Assembly: GCA_022559845.1 (NCBI GenBank) | Contig: CM040124.1 | Location: forward strand, 67,789,491 to 67,853,490 | Length of the DNA stretch: 64,000 nt | Reading direction: 5' to 3' | Origin: Amorphophallus konjac | Lineage: Eukaryota; Streptophyta; Magnoliopsida; Alismatales; Araceae | Part shown: positions 1 to 10,800 of the stretch, piece by piece | How the letters are laid out: each line of letters opens with the position of its first letter | Position numbering within the stretch: position 1 is the stretch's first letter | Notes under the pieces: model-generated | Told to the model about the DNA's origin: nothing | Databases searched by the model: none | Seen by the model: the letters and a program-made list of their open reading frames with translations, nothing else | Made by a program: the position numbers and the translations under genes

Positions 1-111
1 ATTCGACTCGGACTCGCTGACGTACTACGTCATTTATTTTAGTTGTGAGTTTGGTAAATAAATTTAGATTGACGACCGTTGTGCTTAACGACGCACATTT
101 CAGTCCGATCA

Positions 112-870
112 GTGTCCTCGGTGCTGCGATTCTCATCCAGGCAGACAGTGCTCGGCGCCCGTAATATGCTTCAGGTGTGACCAGTAGGGGCACATGGCAC
201 GTGACTGTCCTCAGAGACTACGTCAGTCGCACGAGTTTCAGCAGCAGCTGCAGTTTCAGCCCCAGCAGTTACCACCACAGCCGTAGTAGTACCATCAGCA
301 GGGTCAGTTTCCGCAGTTGATGCGATCGGCTACTGTAGGGAGCCAGAGATCCCGAGGCCGAGTTAGGCATATGACGAGAGCATAGGTCGAGGCATCACAG
401 TTAGTGGAAGGTACTATTCCCATTATGGGTTGTGCGGCTCGAGTTTTGTTTGATTCTGGCGCATCCCATTCGTTCATTTCGAAGAATTTCGCTTAGAGTG
501 CCGAGGGGTCGGTGATTGAGGTGTCTTGTGACCTGGTAGTGGAATTGCCTATCAGTGATTTCATGCTCACCCCGTATTGCCTTTGAGAAGGTGCCTGTGT
601 GGGTTGAGGGGCGGAACTTACTGGCCAAGCTTTATGCATTACTGCTTCAAGACTTTAATGTGATTTTGGGCATGGATTGGCTCGAGGCCCGTTGTGCCAT
701 GGTGGATTGCAGCTCGAAGAGAGTCTACTTCCTGCATCCTCACAGACCCACCTTCTACTTCCAAGGTATTCGGTCTTCCTCCCCCCGTTTTCTTATTTCG
801 GCCATTAAGGCCCGTAGATTGCTTGATGCAGGGTGCCAGGGTTTTTCTCGCTTTAGTGGTCACGGTTGAT
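112..870 (+). pseudogene. Element A Gag zinc knuckle and aspartic protease remnant
   Basis: Bases 112-230 align with element E's Gag C-terminus: a Cys-rich segment, then a CCHC knuckle ending in GHMARDC, with one TAG where E has a sense codon. From about 410 the retropepsin region follows, with the catalytic motif [10 protein letters not shown] near 450-480 and the C-terminal GMDWLEAR motif near 670-690. A stop follows the motif (TTCGCTTAG, near 490), a frame change occurs near 580, and another occurs near 840-870. The protein would process the polyprotein in virus-like particles, but this copy cannot be made. Assignment rests on motif match and order. Confidence 0.8.
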
Positions 871-879
871 CAGCAGTGT

Positions 880-1930
880 CTAGAAGTGGATGATATTCCG
901 GTTGTGTGTGAGTTTTCCGATGTTTTTTCCCGAGGAGTTGCCAGGATTGCCACCACAGCGGGAGATTGATTCCATGATTAAGGTGGTGCCAGGTACGGCG
1001 CCTATGTCGAAGGCCCCTTACCGAATGGCACTGGCTGACTTGAGAGAGTTAAAGGCGCAGTTGCATGAGTTGCTTGCCAAGGGGTATATTCATCCAAGTT
1101 TTTCCCCTTGGGGTGCGCCCGTGTTATTCGTGAAGAAGAAGGATGGTAGTCTGAGGTTGTGTATTGACTGCCAGCAGCTGAACCAGGCGACTGTTAAGAA
1201 CAAGTACTCATTGCCCCGAATTGATGACTTGTTTGATCAGCTTCAGTCGGCCGAGGTGTTTTTGCGGATTGATTTGAGGTCGGGTTATTACCAGCTGCAG
1301 ATCCGAGAGTCTGACATTGAGAAGACTGCGTTCCGCTCAAGGTAGGGGCATTATGAGTTCTTGGTGATACCGTTTGGGCTCACCAATGCCCCCGTAGCGT
1401 TTATAGATTTGATGCACAGGGTGTTCCATCCGTATCTAGACCAGTTCGTGGTTGTGTTTATGGATGACATCCTTATGTATTCGCGGTCTGCGGAGGAGCA
1501 TGTGCACCATTTGAAGGTTGTGTTGCAAACCTTGCGGGATCACCAGCTGTATACCAAGCTCAACAAGTGCGAGTTCTAGCTTCGTTAAGTGTAGTTTTTG
1601 GGACATGTGATTTCTGGTGATGGTGTTTCCGTGGACCCGGCCAAGGTCGAGGCTGTAGTATAGTGGCCGAGGCCGAGTTCTGTCACGGAGATTCGAAGCT
1701 TTTTGGGGCTTGCAGGCTATTATAGGAGATTTATTCAGCATTTTGCCCGCATTGCAGCCCCGATGACCAGACTCATGCGGAAGGATGTGCCGTTTGTCTG
1801 GACGGAGGAGTGTGAGCGGAGCCTTATGGAGCTGAAGAGATTGCTCACTACTACTCTGGTGTTAGTGTTACCTTCGGGGTCGGGAGGTTTTGTGGTGTGT
1901 ACGGAGGCTTCCAAGGTAGGTTTGGGTGCC
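880..1930 (+). pseudogene. Element A reverse transcriptase and start of RNase H, broken
   Basis: The frame at 890-1345 carries the RT fingers and palm ([24 protein letters not shown], in part; then [10 protein letters not shown]). A TAG at 1343-1345 replaces Tyr in the SRYGHYEF motif. The next open piece, 1361-1579, holds the catalytic box as FMDD within [12 protein letters not shown]; chromoviruses usually have F/YVDD. A TAG after KCEF replaces Trp. The piece at 1703-1930 covers the connection region (LAGYYRRFI) and the start of RNase H (CTEASKVGLGA). It ends at the B insertion and continues at 45217. Clearly a pseudogene of the Tekay-like lineage. Confidence 0.88.
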
Positions 1931-2431
1931 TGTTGACACCTGAAATATAATCAAAGATAAAGATGAGACGAAAGATCAGATTGAATCAGAAATGAAGACC
2001 CGAGGAACTCCAGCAAAACTAGGATTACGGAGAGTCCATTACTGAAGTTGTCACCCGGTTGAAGCCCTCCCTGGCCAAGCTGATGTCCGGTATTGTCGTC
2101 GCTCAGACGGCAGTACTGATGAAGAACTGCAGTCCACTGACTGATGAAAATCCCTAGAAATATTCTGATGAAGCTATGCTAACTCACCAATTGATGGCCC
2201 TTCGCCTAGCCTGACGGACTCGAGGGACCAACAAATGAAGGGACAGATTAAGCGGCTTTAACAGCTCAAGCTTACTGATGAGGAAGCATAAAAGACTAAA
2301 AGATCTAAACGGGCCCAGCCGTGTGGCACCGAGAGCCCAACAAGACCCATATGAGGAAGGGGTAAGGCGCGCCGGGAGCTCATCAACCGGGCGCCGAGAT
2401 GATCATGCCGATAGGGAGGGGGTGCTATGCC

Positions 2432-2438
2432 TATTAAA
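2432..2438 (+). promoter_or_regulatory. Element B 5' LTR TATA-like box (TATTAAA)
   Basis: TATTAAA precedes a CT-rich then purine-rich leader. The aligned site in the 3' LTR (41970-41976) and in element F (56539-56545) reads TATAAAA, so this copy appears to carry a weakening change. The RNA start is inferred to lie about 30 bp downstream. Confidence 0.6.
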
Positions 2439-5400
2439 CCCCCTTTCTCTCGAGACGAACAAGAAGACGAAGAAGAGAAGAAAAAACCTCATCCAGAAAA
2501 TAGATAGAAAAGAGAGAAGAGACCCTACTGAAAAGAAGAGAAGAAGAAGCTCCAGGTGGGCTGCTCGGGGGAGGGAGAGGAGTCAATGCTCCACCCTCCC
2601 CCCCCCCATGTTTGCTTTTATTTTTCTTTCCTCTGTATGTAATGGTATATGCCTTCATGCTTTAGCTATTCAGATGAGGTCGAGAGTTCTTTTCTTCCCT
2701 GCCTCTGTTCCTCCCCTTACCCGTTTCTCGGCTTTAGCCTTGCAGTCGATGTAAGTGGTGATAATGAGATGAAATGAAATTTAGTGGTTGCCGTGCTCGA
2801 TATTAGGCAATCAAAGTTTTGCCATCTGTCCTTCTATGAATATATCTTTCATCTGAACGTCCAATATTCTAGACGTCTCGGTTTTCAGAGTCATCCCCGT
2901 GAGTCTGTGCTTCAAAGAGGAATGAAGTCAGGGCCCCAATCCTTATCTAATGGGTTATTGGGTCATGTTTCCCTCTCCCCTCCTGTCTCGATGGCAGATT
3001 CTTCGCAGGCATCTGAGTTTCTTGCGAGGCCTCCCAAGCTGTTTAGGAATCGGAGACATCAATCTCTTGATTTCCTGAATTGCTGGCTATAGAAGATGTG
3101 TCCCGTCTGTAGACGAATGCAATCCCAGGAGGTTCTGATAAGTGATGACCTTGACCCTTCAGTCCCTCAGCAAGACCCTAATGCCATGGCATCGAAGTCC
3201 ACAGTCCATACTGATTTGATCCCCAAATACGGTCCCAATCAAATCTGAATTCCAAAACAGGGTTGTCGGAGCTTCTCGGCGCCACTGGGCCTCGGCGGCA
3301 GCAACAGCCCTCGGCGCAATGGTGAGCGTGCCGGGAACCAGCGCGCCGAGAACCCCCTTGCCTGTTCATCTTCCTATGCCGAGATCCCCTCTTTGGCTAA
3401 TCAATCCGCGCCGAGATCCTCCTTTCAGGCGATACACTCATACCAGGAGCCTGTCTCCTCATCTGCTTTTCAGCCCTTGTCCAACCTATTATATCGGCTG
3501 AAGGGGATATTCATGGTCGCCATATGTACCTCAGGGATGAGATTAACGGGAGGAAACCTCCCCTACATCATCTTAGATCAAATCCATTCATAACCCTATA
3601 ACCTAAGGGGCCATACCACTGTATAAGCCCCGCCGGTTCTTGAGGGGATAGCAAGCATTGCCATGGGCACCTGCATCATCAGGGAGCCCAAGCCTTCTTT
3701 TCGGTTATCATCCCGTACCCGTGGATGACGGCCTATTTCCTTTGGCATGACCCGAAAGAAGGGGAAACGCTGCCGAAATTCTATCCGATAGGGTTAACCC
3801 CGGAAGGCCAAGGGAGTGTGATCGATACGCACCCCGCTTGACTCTATCCATCGGGAAAATGAATATCATAGACCCTCCAACCGAGCAGGGAGTTCAAAGG
3901 GGAAGATCCCCCACTGTTTATCTGGATTCCATCCCGTCGCTATGTGGATGGCTTCCTATCCCTATTTGGCATGTCTATAAGCCCGGGGGATATGCCGCCC
4001 AATTCAATTCATCCAAGCTTGACACGTTAATCGTCTTCCGGCTCCCCTTTATATGCATGCCTGTTTAAGATGGGACAGAGCCAACAAAGCCCCAATCCTC
4101 ACTGTGGATTTCTGGGCCTTGTTTCCCCCCTCTCTCCCTCGATGTCATCGATGATTTAAACGTCGTGGAGTCTGTGATTTTCTTCTCAAATTTCTCAAGC
4201 CACTAGGGCCATTGCAGGGATCAGAAATCGTTATTTCTCGATCTCTTGGATGGTCGGCAATATGAATGGCATGAAGCCTGTTCCTGAGAGTTCGAAGGCC
4301 CTGTGATTCTGATCTCTCAAACCCCTTTCACCTATGATTCCTTGTTGTCAACTTGGTACACCCCTGGCTCTTTCCTCATTTGCCTCCTGAGTCCACCCCC
4401 CCCAGGCCATGTCTGAATCCCATGAAAAACCCCCAAAATAGGGTACCGTAAAACCCCATAAGCCCTCACGGCGCCCAAGCATCAATTCCTTCTCGGCGCC
4501 ATACCCTCTCGGCGCCATCAATGGCTCCCGGCGCGGCACTCAGCGCGCCGGGAACCCTCAGGCCGAGAGCCTCTTCTTCCTCCCTTTGGCCTAGGCCGAT
4601 AACCCCCTTCATGGCGCGCCGGGAGCTCCCTTCAGCCCACGCCGAGAAGCTGGGCCATACTCCTGATCCTTACGCCGAGAACCTCTTTCTTCTTGGCCTA
4701 AACCTTGATCCCCATGTTGTACCCATCCAAGGGATATACGGAGAACACTTGGCATCCCTCAGGAAATAAATCAATGGGGAGGACCTCCCCTACATTGTTC
4801 TGTTCCGATCCGGATTTCTTTATAACCTTATGGACCTAAAGGGCTATGTCACTACATGTGCTCAGACTGGTTCCGAAGGAACATCAATCGATGATATGGA
4901 TGTGGGCGATGGTCCCGGGCCTGGTGCCCGCCTTCTTTTCCGGCTTTCATCTCGGCATCCCGTGGATGATGGCCTATCTCCTCTTGGCATAATCCAAGAT
5001 AAAGGGGATATGCTGCCAAAATTCATTCGTATCACCTTGAGTGATCATGGTATTCTCTCCTAACCCCGCTGGCCCACGGAGTTCTGCCCTTGCATGTTCT
5101 CCGATGGTCTTCCGAAGGGGGATATCAATAAGACATCACGCCTGCACAGGGTGTGCCATGTCGCACCGGTCCTTATCCGGATTCCGGGTTAGATATACCC
5201 GATCTTTTACGGATCCCACCCTGCCGCTGCATGGGTGATTTCCTATCCCCATCTGGCATAGTCCAAGGTAATGGGGATATGCCGCTGGATTTGCTCCGCA
5301 TTTGATGTATCCTTGCTTCACTCAGGCCATTTAACGCCCTGCTGATGAACCAACCGTCTCTCTCGTTTGAGTCTTATTTTTGCCGCTACCTTCCTCCTAT

Positions 5401-5591
5401 TTTTGGCGTTTAATCAAGGGTTGTCCTTCTTAGGAAGGGCGTAATTAACGTCATAGCCTTTATGGTATGACGGACTTCGGGTCCCAACTCGGACTTCACA
5501 ATCGACTGATTAAAAGTCAGATCAAGCGCATAATAAAATCGTCACCCCGGTGACTGGCACGCCAATAAATCCATAAATAACATAAATCCAC

Positions 5592-5616
5592 ATATATATA
5601 TATATATATATATATA
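5592..5616. repeat. AT dinucleotide microsatellite in the 5' LTR
   Basis: A run of about 12 AT units lies near the LTR end. The matching run in the 3' LTR (45139-45181) is about 43 bp, so the two LTRs differ in length here. Confidence 0.95.
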
Positions 5617-5647
5617 AAAGAAGAGAACAAAAAAAGCACGTTCCACA

Positions 5648-5670
5648 AGTCTGGCACGCCCGGTGGGACC
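5648..5670 (+). other. Element B putative primer-binding site region
   Basis: Directly after the LTR lies AGT followed by CTGGCACGCCCGGTGGGAC. The same sequence follows the element F LTR (58791 onward) although the LTRs differ, which supports a conserved primer site. It is not the initiator-Met site used by C, D and E. I cannot name the primer tRNA from memory. Confidence 0.6.
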
Positions 5671-5766
5671 GAGTCTCCCTTCATCTCTACGCCAAAAATA
5701 GGAGGCCCAGCGGGCCCCCCTCAAATTTCTGATTCTGTGCGCTTTCCTTATTTTCAGGAAGCTACA

Positions 5767-7074
5767 ATGACTACTGGAATCATGTCCGTATGCTTCGACC
5801 AACAACCAATCGATGTGCATGTCCGAGAGGGTTACCTGGCGGTACCGCTATCATTCGGGTCGATGCCCCCTGCTGTCGGGCTGCCCAACTGCCTGGGCCT
5901 CGTCTTCACCGACCTTCTGCAGGTCGACAACAACGAGCAAGGCACTGCTGCAAGTGCCCCGATGAAGACTGCTGATAACAAGGGTAGCTTACCAGAGAGG
6001 ACGACCTCGACAGCCGTCGCCTGCTATGTTCATCATGTTCAAAGGAGGGACACGGTCCCCGCTGCTGCCCAAATGAAGAAAAGAACTAACCAGAGGAGCC
6101 GGTATGCTGCTGCCGACCGTCATCTTTCAAATTCTGGGAAGACGATGATGATGGGTGACATTAGGGTGAACCTCAACGGTCGCCCGAGAGAAGTCCGGCC
6201 AGACAGGATTGTCCCGACCATCCAGATCGACAACAAGTTCCAAGTTCTGGCCACCAGGAGGGCCAACGGGAAAACTGATGAGAGGAAGCCGCTGGCGTCC
6301 AAGCCAGCAAGATATAAACAGGTCTGGCGACCAAAGAAGATTCAGAGCTGGGCCCCAACTCGAGATGAGGGGAAAGCTACCGAGGATGCTGATGCCCGCT
6401 TCAGGGCAGAAAGCAGAAGAAGAGAAGGAAAAGACATAAGAGGTGATGCTGCTGTTTACCCCAGGGCTTGGGGTAAGAAAGATGAGAAAGAAAATGAAGA
6501 AAGAAATCTGACCACTGTTCGCCCCAGGATGAGGGGTAGAAAATACGAGCAGAAGCAAGACCTCTCGGTCCCCCATCCCAGGGCTGGGGGCAGAAGATGG
6601 CAAAGGAAGAATTATGATGCTGCTGCCAACTGCTGCCAGGATGGCAACAGAAGATTTGAGAAAGAAGAAAAAATGAGAACAAGCGAACCAGTCGTTGCTG
6701 CCATTCCAAGAAGACCAAGAGCCTGTGCCAGACAGGCTGATATATTTAGATATTCCAAAGCCGAGCATCAGAATGCTCAGGTGGCAAGACTGGCTCATCA
6801 GCAAAGAGGCCAGGAAAGACTGATGCTCCAACCAGAGCCACAAAGGCACAATCAAGAAGAGATGAAACAAGTAGTCCAAGACTACTTCCACTACCTGGGG
6901 AACTCTGCCCTTGGTCAGCAAAGATTATCCCGTGCCCTGGGCACCGTGGATGAAGAAGAGGAAGAAACCCTCCAAGAAGTGATGCTCGGAGCCTCCTCTT
7001 CCGATTCCAATGACTATGGGGAAGGCCGTAGGGTCCGGATATGGGAAAGAAGACCTGTGTGGGGAAGAACCTGA
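5767..7074 (+). pseudogene. Element B Gag N-terminal extension (ORF1-like), frame-broken from gag
   Basis: The start is the ATG that aligns with the F start at 58908. The first 60 residues (VREGYLAVPLSFGSMPP) are well conserved between B and F. The rest is Arg/Lys-rich. About residues 230-305 hold roughly four degenerate repeats of 18-21 residues, each with a PRxxG core followed by basic and acidic residues, and then a CC-containing unit. Comparison with F suggests this part was once one frame with the downstream gag: B has one extra base near 7035 and F has one missing near 60025. I know no firm function; an RNA-binding or targeting role is only a guess from composition. Upstream ORFs before gag are known in other Tat elements such as Ogre. 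Confidence 0.7.
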
Positions 7075-9877
7075 AGAAAGAATATCGGTCTTTGACCGAC
7101 TCAAATACCCCGACCAGGCAAAAAGAAAAGTCTACAGGCAGAAGGGAAAGATGCAGATCTTCACCCGTAACATGGCTGGACTTGTCAGGGGGCAAGACAT
7201 GCTACCAACTCAACCGGACGAGCTACTCAGGCTGACAACCAGACCCAGGCCTGTCACAAGAAGAGGCCAAGCGGCGAAAGATAAGATGAAAACTGATGAT
7301 GAAGCCTGCAAGATCACCACTATGACGGTTAATGTGGTAACAACGGAAGAGGAAGATAGCCCCTTCATTGATGATGCTGAAGGGACTTCAGAAGATACCA
7401 GCAGGAGACCAATGCTCTCAGAAGACAGCTCAATGAGAGACATGAAGCTACACCAGTCTCCAAGCAAGCCGAGCCTGTGGGGCATACTCCCAGCTCAACA
7501 GAGACGGCTATTCCAGCTAATCCTCTCCTGGATGATAAGGACAAAGCACCGAGCCAACCTGTTCCTCATCAAACAGTAGCTCAGCCCTCTGCGTCTCAGA
7601 CACAGCCTACCGCGCCCACCTTGCGCGCCACTGTGATGACAACTCCTTACGGTCAGCAACAAGCTCACTTCTTCTCGGAAAACATAGATCCGGCCATAGC
7701 CCAGAAGCTGATGATTGAAAAGATTGTGGAGATGAAGCTGTCTGAAAAGACTGGTGATGATTCTAGTACCTACGATGTATACAAGGTACCATATCCTCCC
7801 CAGTATGCTGCTAAGAGACTACCTCCAGGCGTCAGCAAGCCGCCAAAGCTTGAAAAGTTTAATGGCCAGGGCTCTCCCAGAGAGCACATAGCTTACTACA
7901 CCACAATCATGGGCGACCTGGCAGTCGACAAAGCTTATCTGCTTAAGTTCTTTAGCTCATCCCTTACTGAGTTAGCCTTTGAATGGTATTCAAGCCTGCC
8001 AGCTGGATCGGTGGTTGATTGGCCTGATATGCAGAGAAAATTCCGTGACAGATTTCATGTCACTGAAAGAGAAATCACAATAGCAGTGCTATATGCAACC
8101 AGGCAGAAGCAAGATGAAACTGCACTGGACTACATCAAAAGATGGAGGAACTTAGCCATGAGATGCAGAAGACCCCCTCATCAAGAAGATGCAGTGCAGA
8201 TATGTAAACAGAGCCTCAGGAGAGAGGTGCTAGAAAAGATGATCGGTGCAGATGTCAGAACATTTGACCGATTAAACAATATAGTGGCGGAGGTTGAGAC
8301 GTTCTTGTCCAAACATCCAACCGCCAATGTTCCCAATGTGCTGAAAGGTAAATCTAATGATCGACGACCATCACATTCTGAGGCCAACACCGTCGATTTC
8401 AGAACCTTCGAGCAGCAGAAAGGGAAGAAGGGGGCAGATGAAGCTCCCCCGCCTGAGGGTGTAGTAGAACGAAAAGACAAGGTCTCTCTAAGAGACAAGA
8501 TGAAGAAGGCTTACTCTTTTCCCAAGGAGAAGACGGTCAGCACTATTTAACTGGGCATATAAGTTCAACAAGGTAACATTGCCTGAACCGAAGAGACCCG
8601 AGGATGCGGCAAAGAAAGATGATCCGCTGTTCTGTCCATTTCACCGTGCGCTGGGGCACGCAATTGAGGACTGTTATGTCTTCAAAGATATCATGGAAGG
8701 AATGGTTAAAAAGGGTGAGCTGCAGCTGGGAGATTATCAGGTAAAGCCGCCTCATCCACATGAGCCTCCGCCCTAGAGAATGGCCGCCAATATGATCTCA
8801 GTTTACCAGCAGCTGCCTAAGGAAGCCGTTGAGGAATGTACCAGGCATACCTATGAAGCTTGTTTCCTCACCCCACTGAAGGATCAGGAGGGATGGTAGA
8901 CGAAACCCATAAAGAATAGAAGGAAAACTCCCGCAGCCAGTACCAGCGGGGTGATTATTCGAGGTATCACACCAAGGCCTGAACCGCCTCCAGTAAAGCC
9001 AGTATGGCGCACAGCTGAGACCGAGCCAGTCATCCGGATCCCTACTCACAACCGGAGGAGACAAACTCCCCTACCCGCACATAAAGAACTAAGTCCTGCA
9101 GCCAGGCGTCTACAGCAGTATATCAATGAGCTCAATGAATATGAGCAGAAAAAGCCCAAACACCTGCTGGTAAAAGACGGTATACTCTGGGAGCAGCTCG
9201 AAGAATTGAAAATTGAAGAGCAGCCAGAGGCAGAACAAAGAAAAGATGAGGCTGAGCCCTTCTGGGGGCAGGAGCTGGCAAAGCCAAATTCCCAGAAGAA
9301 GAAGAGACGGCCCAAGTCCAAAAAGGGAAAGAAAGTCACGACAGTACAGTGTAACACTCTATCAGTGCTCTTTTCCTTGCCCGGGGAGGATGATGAGGCT
9401 GAAGCATCAAATGCCCCGCTAGAAGCCAACCATGTTGAGGCCTCTACCTCAGCCCATGCAACACGTTCTGGGAAAAGATGGAGGCGCCTACCACCAGCTA
9501 ATCATAATATTATATTCAGAGGGGAGCAACCCTACCAGATCCCAGAACCAGAGGTACGAGGTGTCCAGGTTCCTCCCCCTGCCAGCTTGTACCAAGAGAA
9601 AGAAGAAGCTCCTTCATTCCTGGAATTCTTGTCCAGTTTGGAGAATGAGCAATTGGCTCACACTACTCTAGCTAAAAGCAATAAATGCCAGCAGACTGCA
9701 GTTAGGAAGCAGAAGCAGCATGAAGAAAATGAAGGAAGTGACCCTCTAGCAAAGCCAGGGGCCGTTGCTATAGAAGAAGCCCCCCAAGAAACCAGTCCAG
9801 AGGTTGAGGCCAGCACCGGGCAGCAAAGGCCACGAGCACCACATGAACCTCCAAAACCCCGATGGGCGAAGAAATGA
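7010..9877 (+). pseudogene. Element B gag (capsid and zinc-knuckle region), broken
   Basis: The retrotransposon Gag domain is clear at about 7850-8160 (FNGQGSPREHIAYYTTIMGD, FEWYSSLPAGSV, KFRDRFHVTERE). A zinc-knuckle-like CPFHRALGHAIEDC lies at 8635-8675. The C-terminal part is long, acidic and basic by turns. Against F there are several breaks: a 52-bp loss at 7397 that shifts the frame, a one-base gain near 8534, a TAG after HEPPP at 8776, a TAG replacing Gln after EGW near 8900, and a one-base loss near 9869 that separates gag from protease. Gag would form the particle and bind RNA. Confidence 0.88.
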
Positions 9878-10746
9878 GACTATCTAATGTCAGGGTGGGC
9901 AGCCGGATCATGAAAATGCTAAAGAAGCTACCTACTAGATTCTTCATCTGGGAGATTCTCTCTCTGAGTGAGGAGGCTCGCCAAGCAATTGTTGATGCCT
10001 TGCAGTCGCTGGCACAATATGAAGCACTCTTGACAGAAGTGAATTTCGGGCCATCGTTCACATTCACAGAAGATGATATGCTAATCCCGCATTCCAGCCA
10101 TAACAGACCGCTGTATATGAAGGGTTCCCTGAACTGTCAGCCGCTGAGCAGGATACTGATAGATCCCGGGGCTGCTGTGAACATCCTCCCATACCGCATC
10201 TATCAGAAATATTACTTTGATCTGCAGCTTACCAAGGTCAGAGATATGAAAATTGCAGGGTTCAACCAGAAATGTGAAACACCTCTTGGGGTGGCTGATT
10301 TCAACCTCACATTGGGCGACCTCACTACCGTGGTACGATTTTATGTGATCGATTCCAACACCACGTATAAGGCCCTGCTGGGGAGACCGTGGCTGCATGA
10401 ATATCAGATAGTGCCATCCACGCTACATCAGTGCATCAAATACTGCCATGAAGGAAAAGAAGAAAGGGTGTTTGCAGATCTGCATCCCTTCGAAGTATTC
10501 GAGTGTCATATGCTCGATGCATCCTACTACACCGAGGTGTCACAGAAGGGTGAAAAGAAAGAGGCTGTGGCCAGCCAGAAGAAGCCGGCGACGAAGGCAA
10601 GAAATTGGTCTCCACCGCCACCAAAGGGTTATATTAAAAAGCATGAGGTAGCTCACATCTCTTATGCCGGTGATTTTGCTCGGATCACCCCTCCTCGCAT
10701 TCACCCGGATGATATCAATGAAGAAATGAAAGAAAAGTACACATAA
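9862..10746 (+). pseudogene. Element B aspartic protease region
   Basis: The catalytic motif reads LIDPGAAVNILPYR (around 10155-10190), with the usual glycine after Asp replaced by Pro; F has the same residue, so it is a family feature and not decay of this copy. The second hallmark, ALLGRPWLHEY, lies at about 10370-10405. The frame is the same as that of the pol domains downstream. The TAA at 10744-10746 and a TAG near 10758 stand where F has CAG codons, so the stop is a mutation inside a once continuous Gag-Pol frame. Confidence 0.88.
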
Positions 10747-10800
10747 GTGGAGGTGCCGTAGGGTTTATTTAAACCCATCGTCAGCCTTGAGTACCAGACG

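Larger units (their letters stand above)
1..1930 (+). mobile_element. Element A, fragment 1: old Tekay-like Ty3/gypsy chromovirus
   Basis: This is the oldest layer of the nest. Its coding order, from a Gag CCHC knuckle through protease to RT and the start of RNase H, matches the intact-looking order of element E in the same orientation. It stops abruptly at the GTGCC duplication (1926-1930), where element B begins, and resumes at 45217 in mid RNase H. The left LTR and most of gag lie before the window. The first 110 bases are probably diverged gag but I cannot align them. Confidence 0.88.
1931..5647 (+). repeat. Element B 5' LTR (3717 bp)
   Basis: It begins TGTTGACACC and ends CACA directly before the primer-site region. 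It aligns end to end with 41444-45211. The main differences are a segment of about 28 bp near 2362 that is missing here but present at about 41876-41905, and a shorter AT microsatellite. The ORFs inside are short and not shared in a way that suggests coding. The 4470-4690 part holds many GCGCCGRGAA-type motifs in both orientations. Confidence 0.95.

Noticed and set aside
2278..2754. 158-codon plus-strand frame in the element B 5' LTR
   Set aside because: It covers the TATA-like box and purine-rich leader, is not conserved as a frame in the 3' LTR because of indels, and has low complexity.
6127..6921. 264-codon minus-strand frame opposite the Gag extension
   Set aside because: Shadow of the purine-rich sense frame; composition is Phe/Ser/Leu-rich as expected from reading a Lys/Arg/Glu-rich gene backwards.
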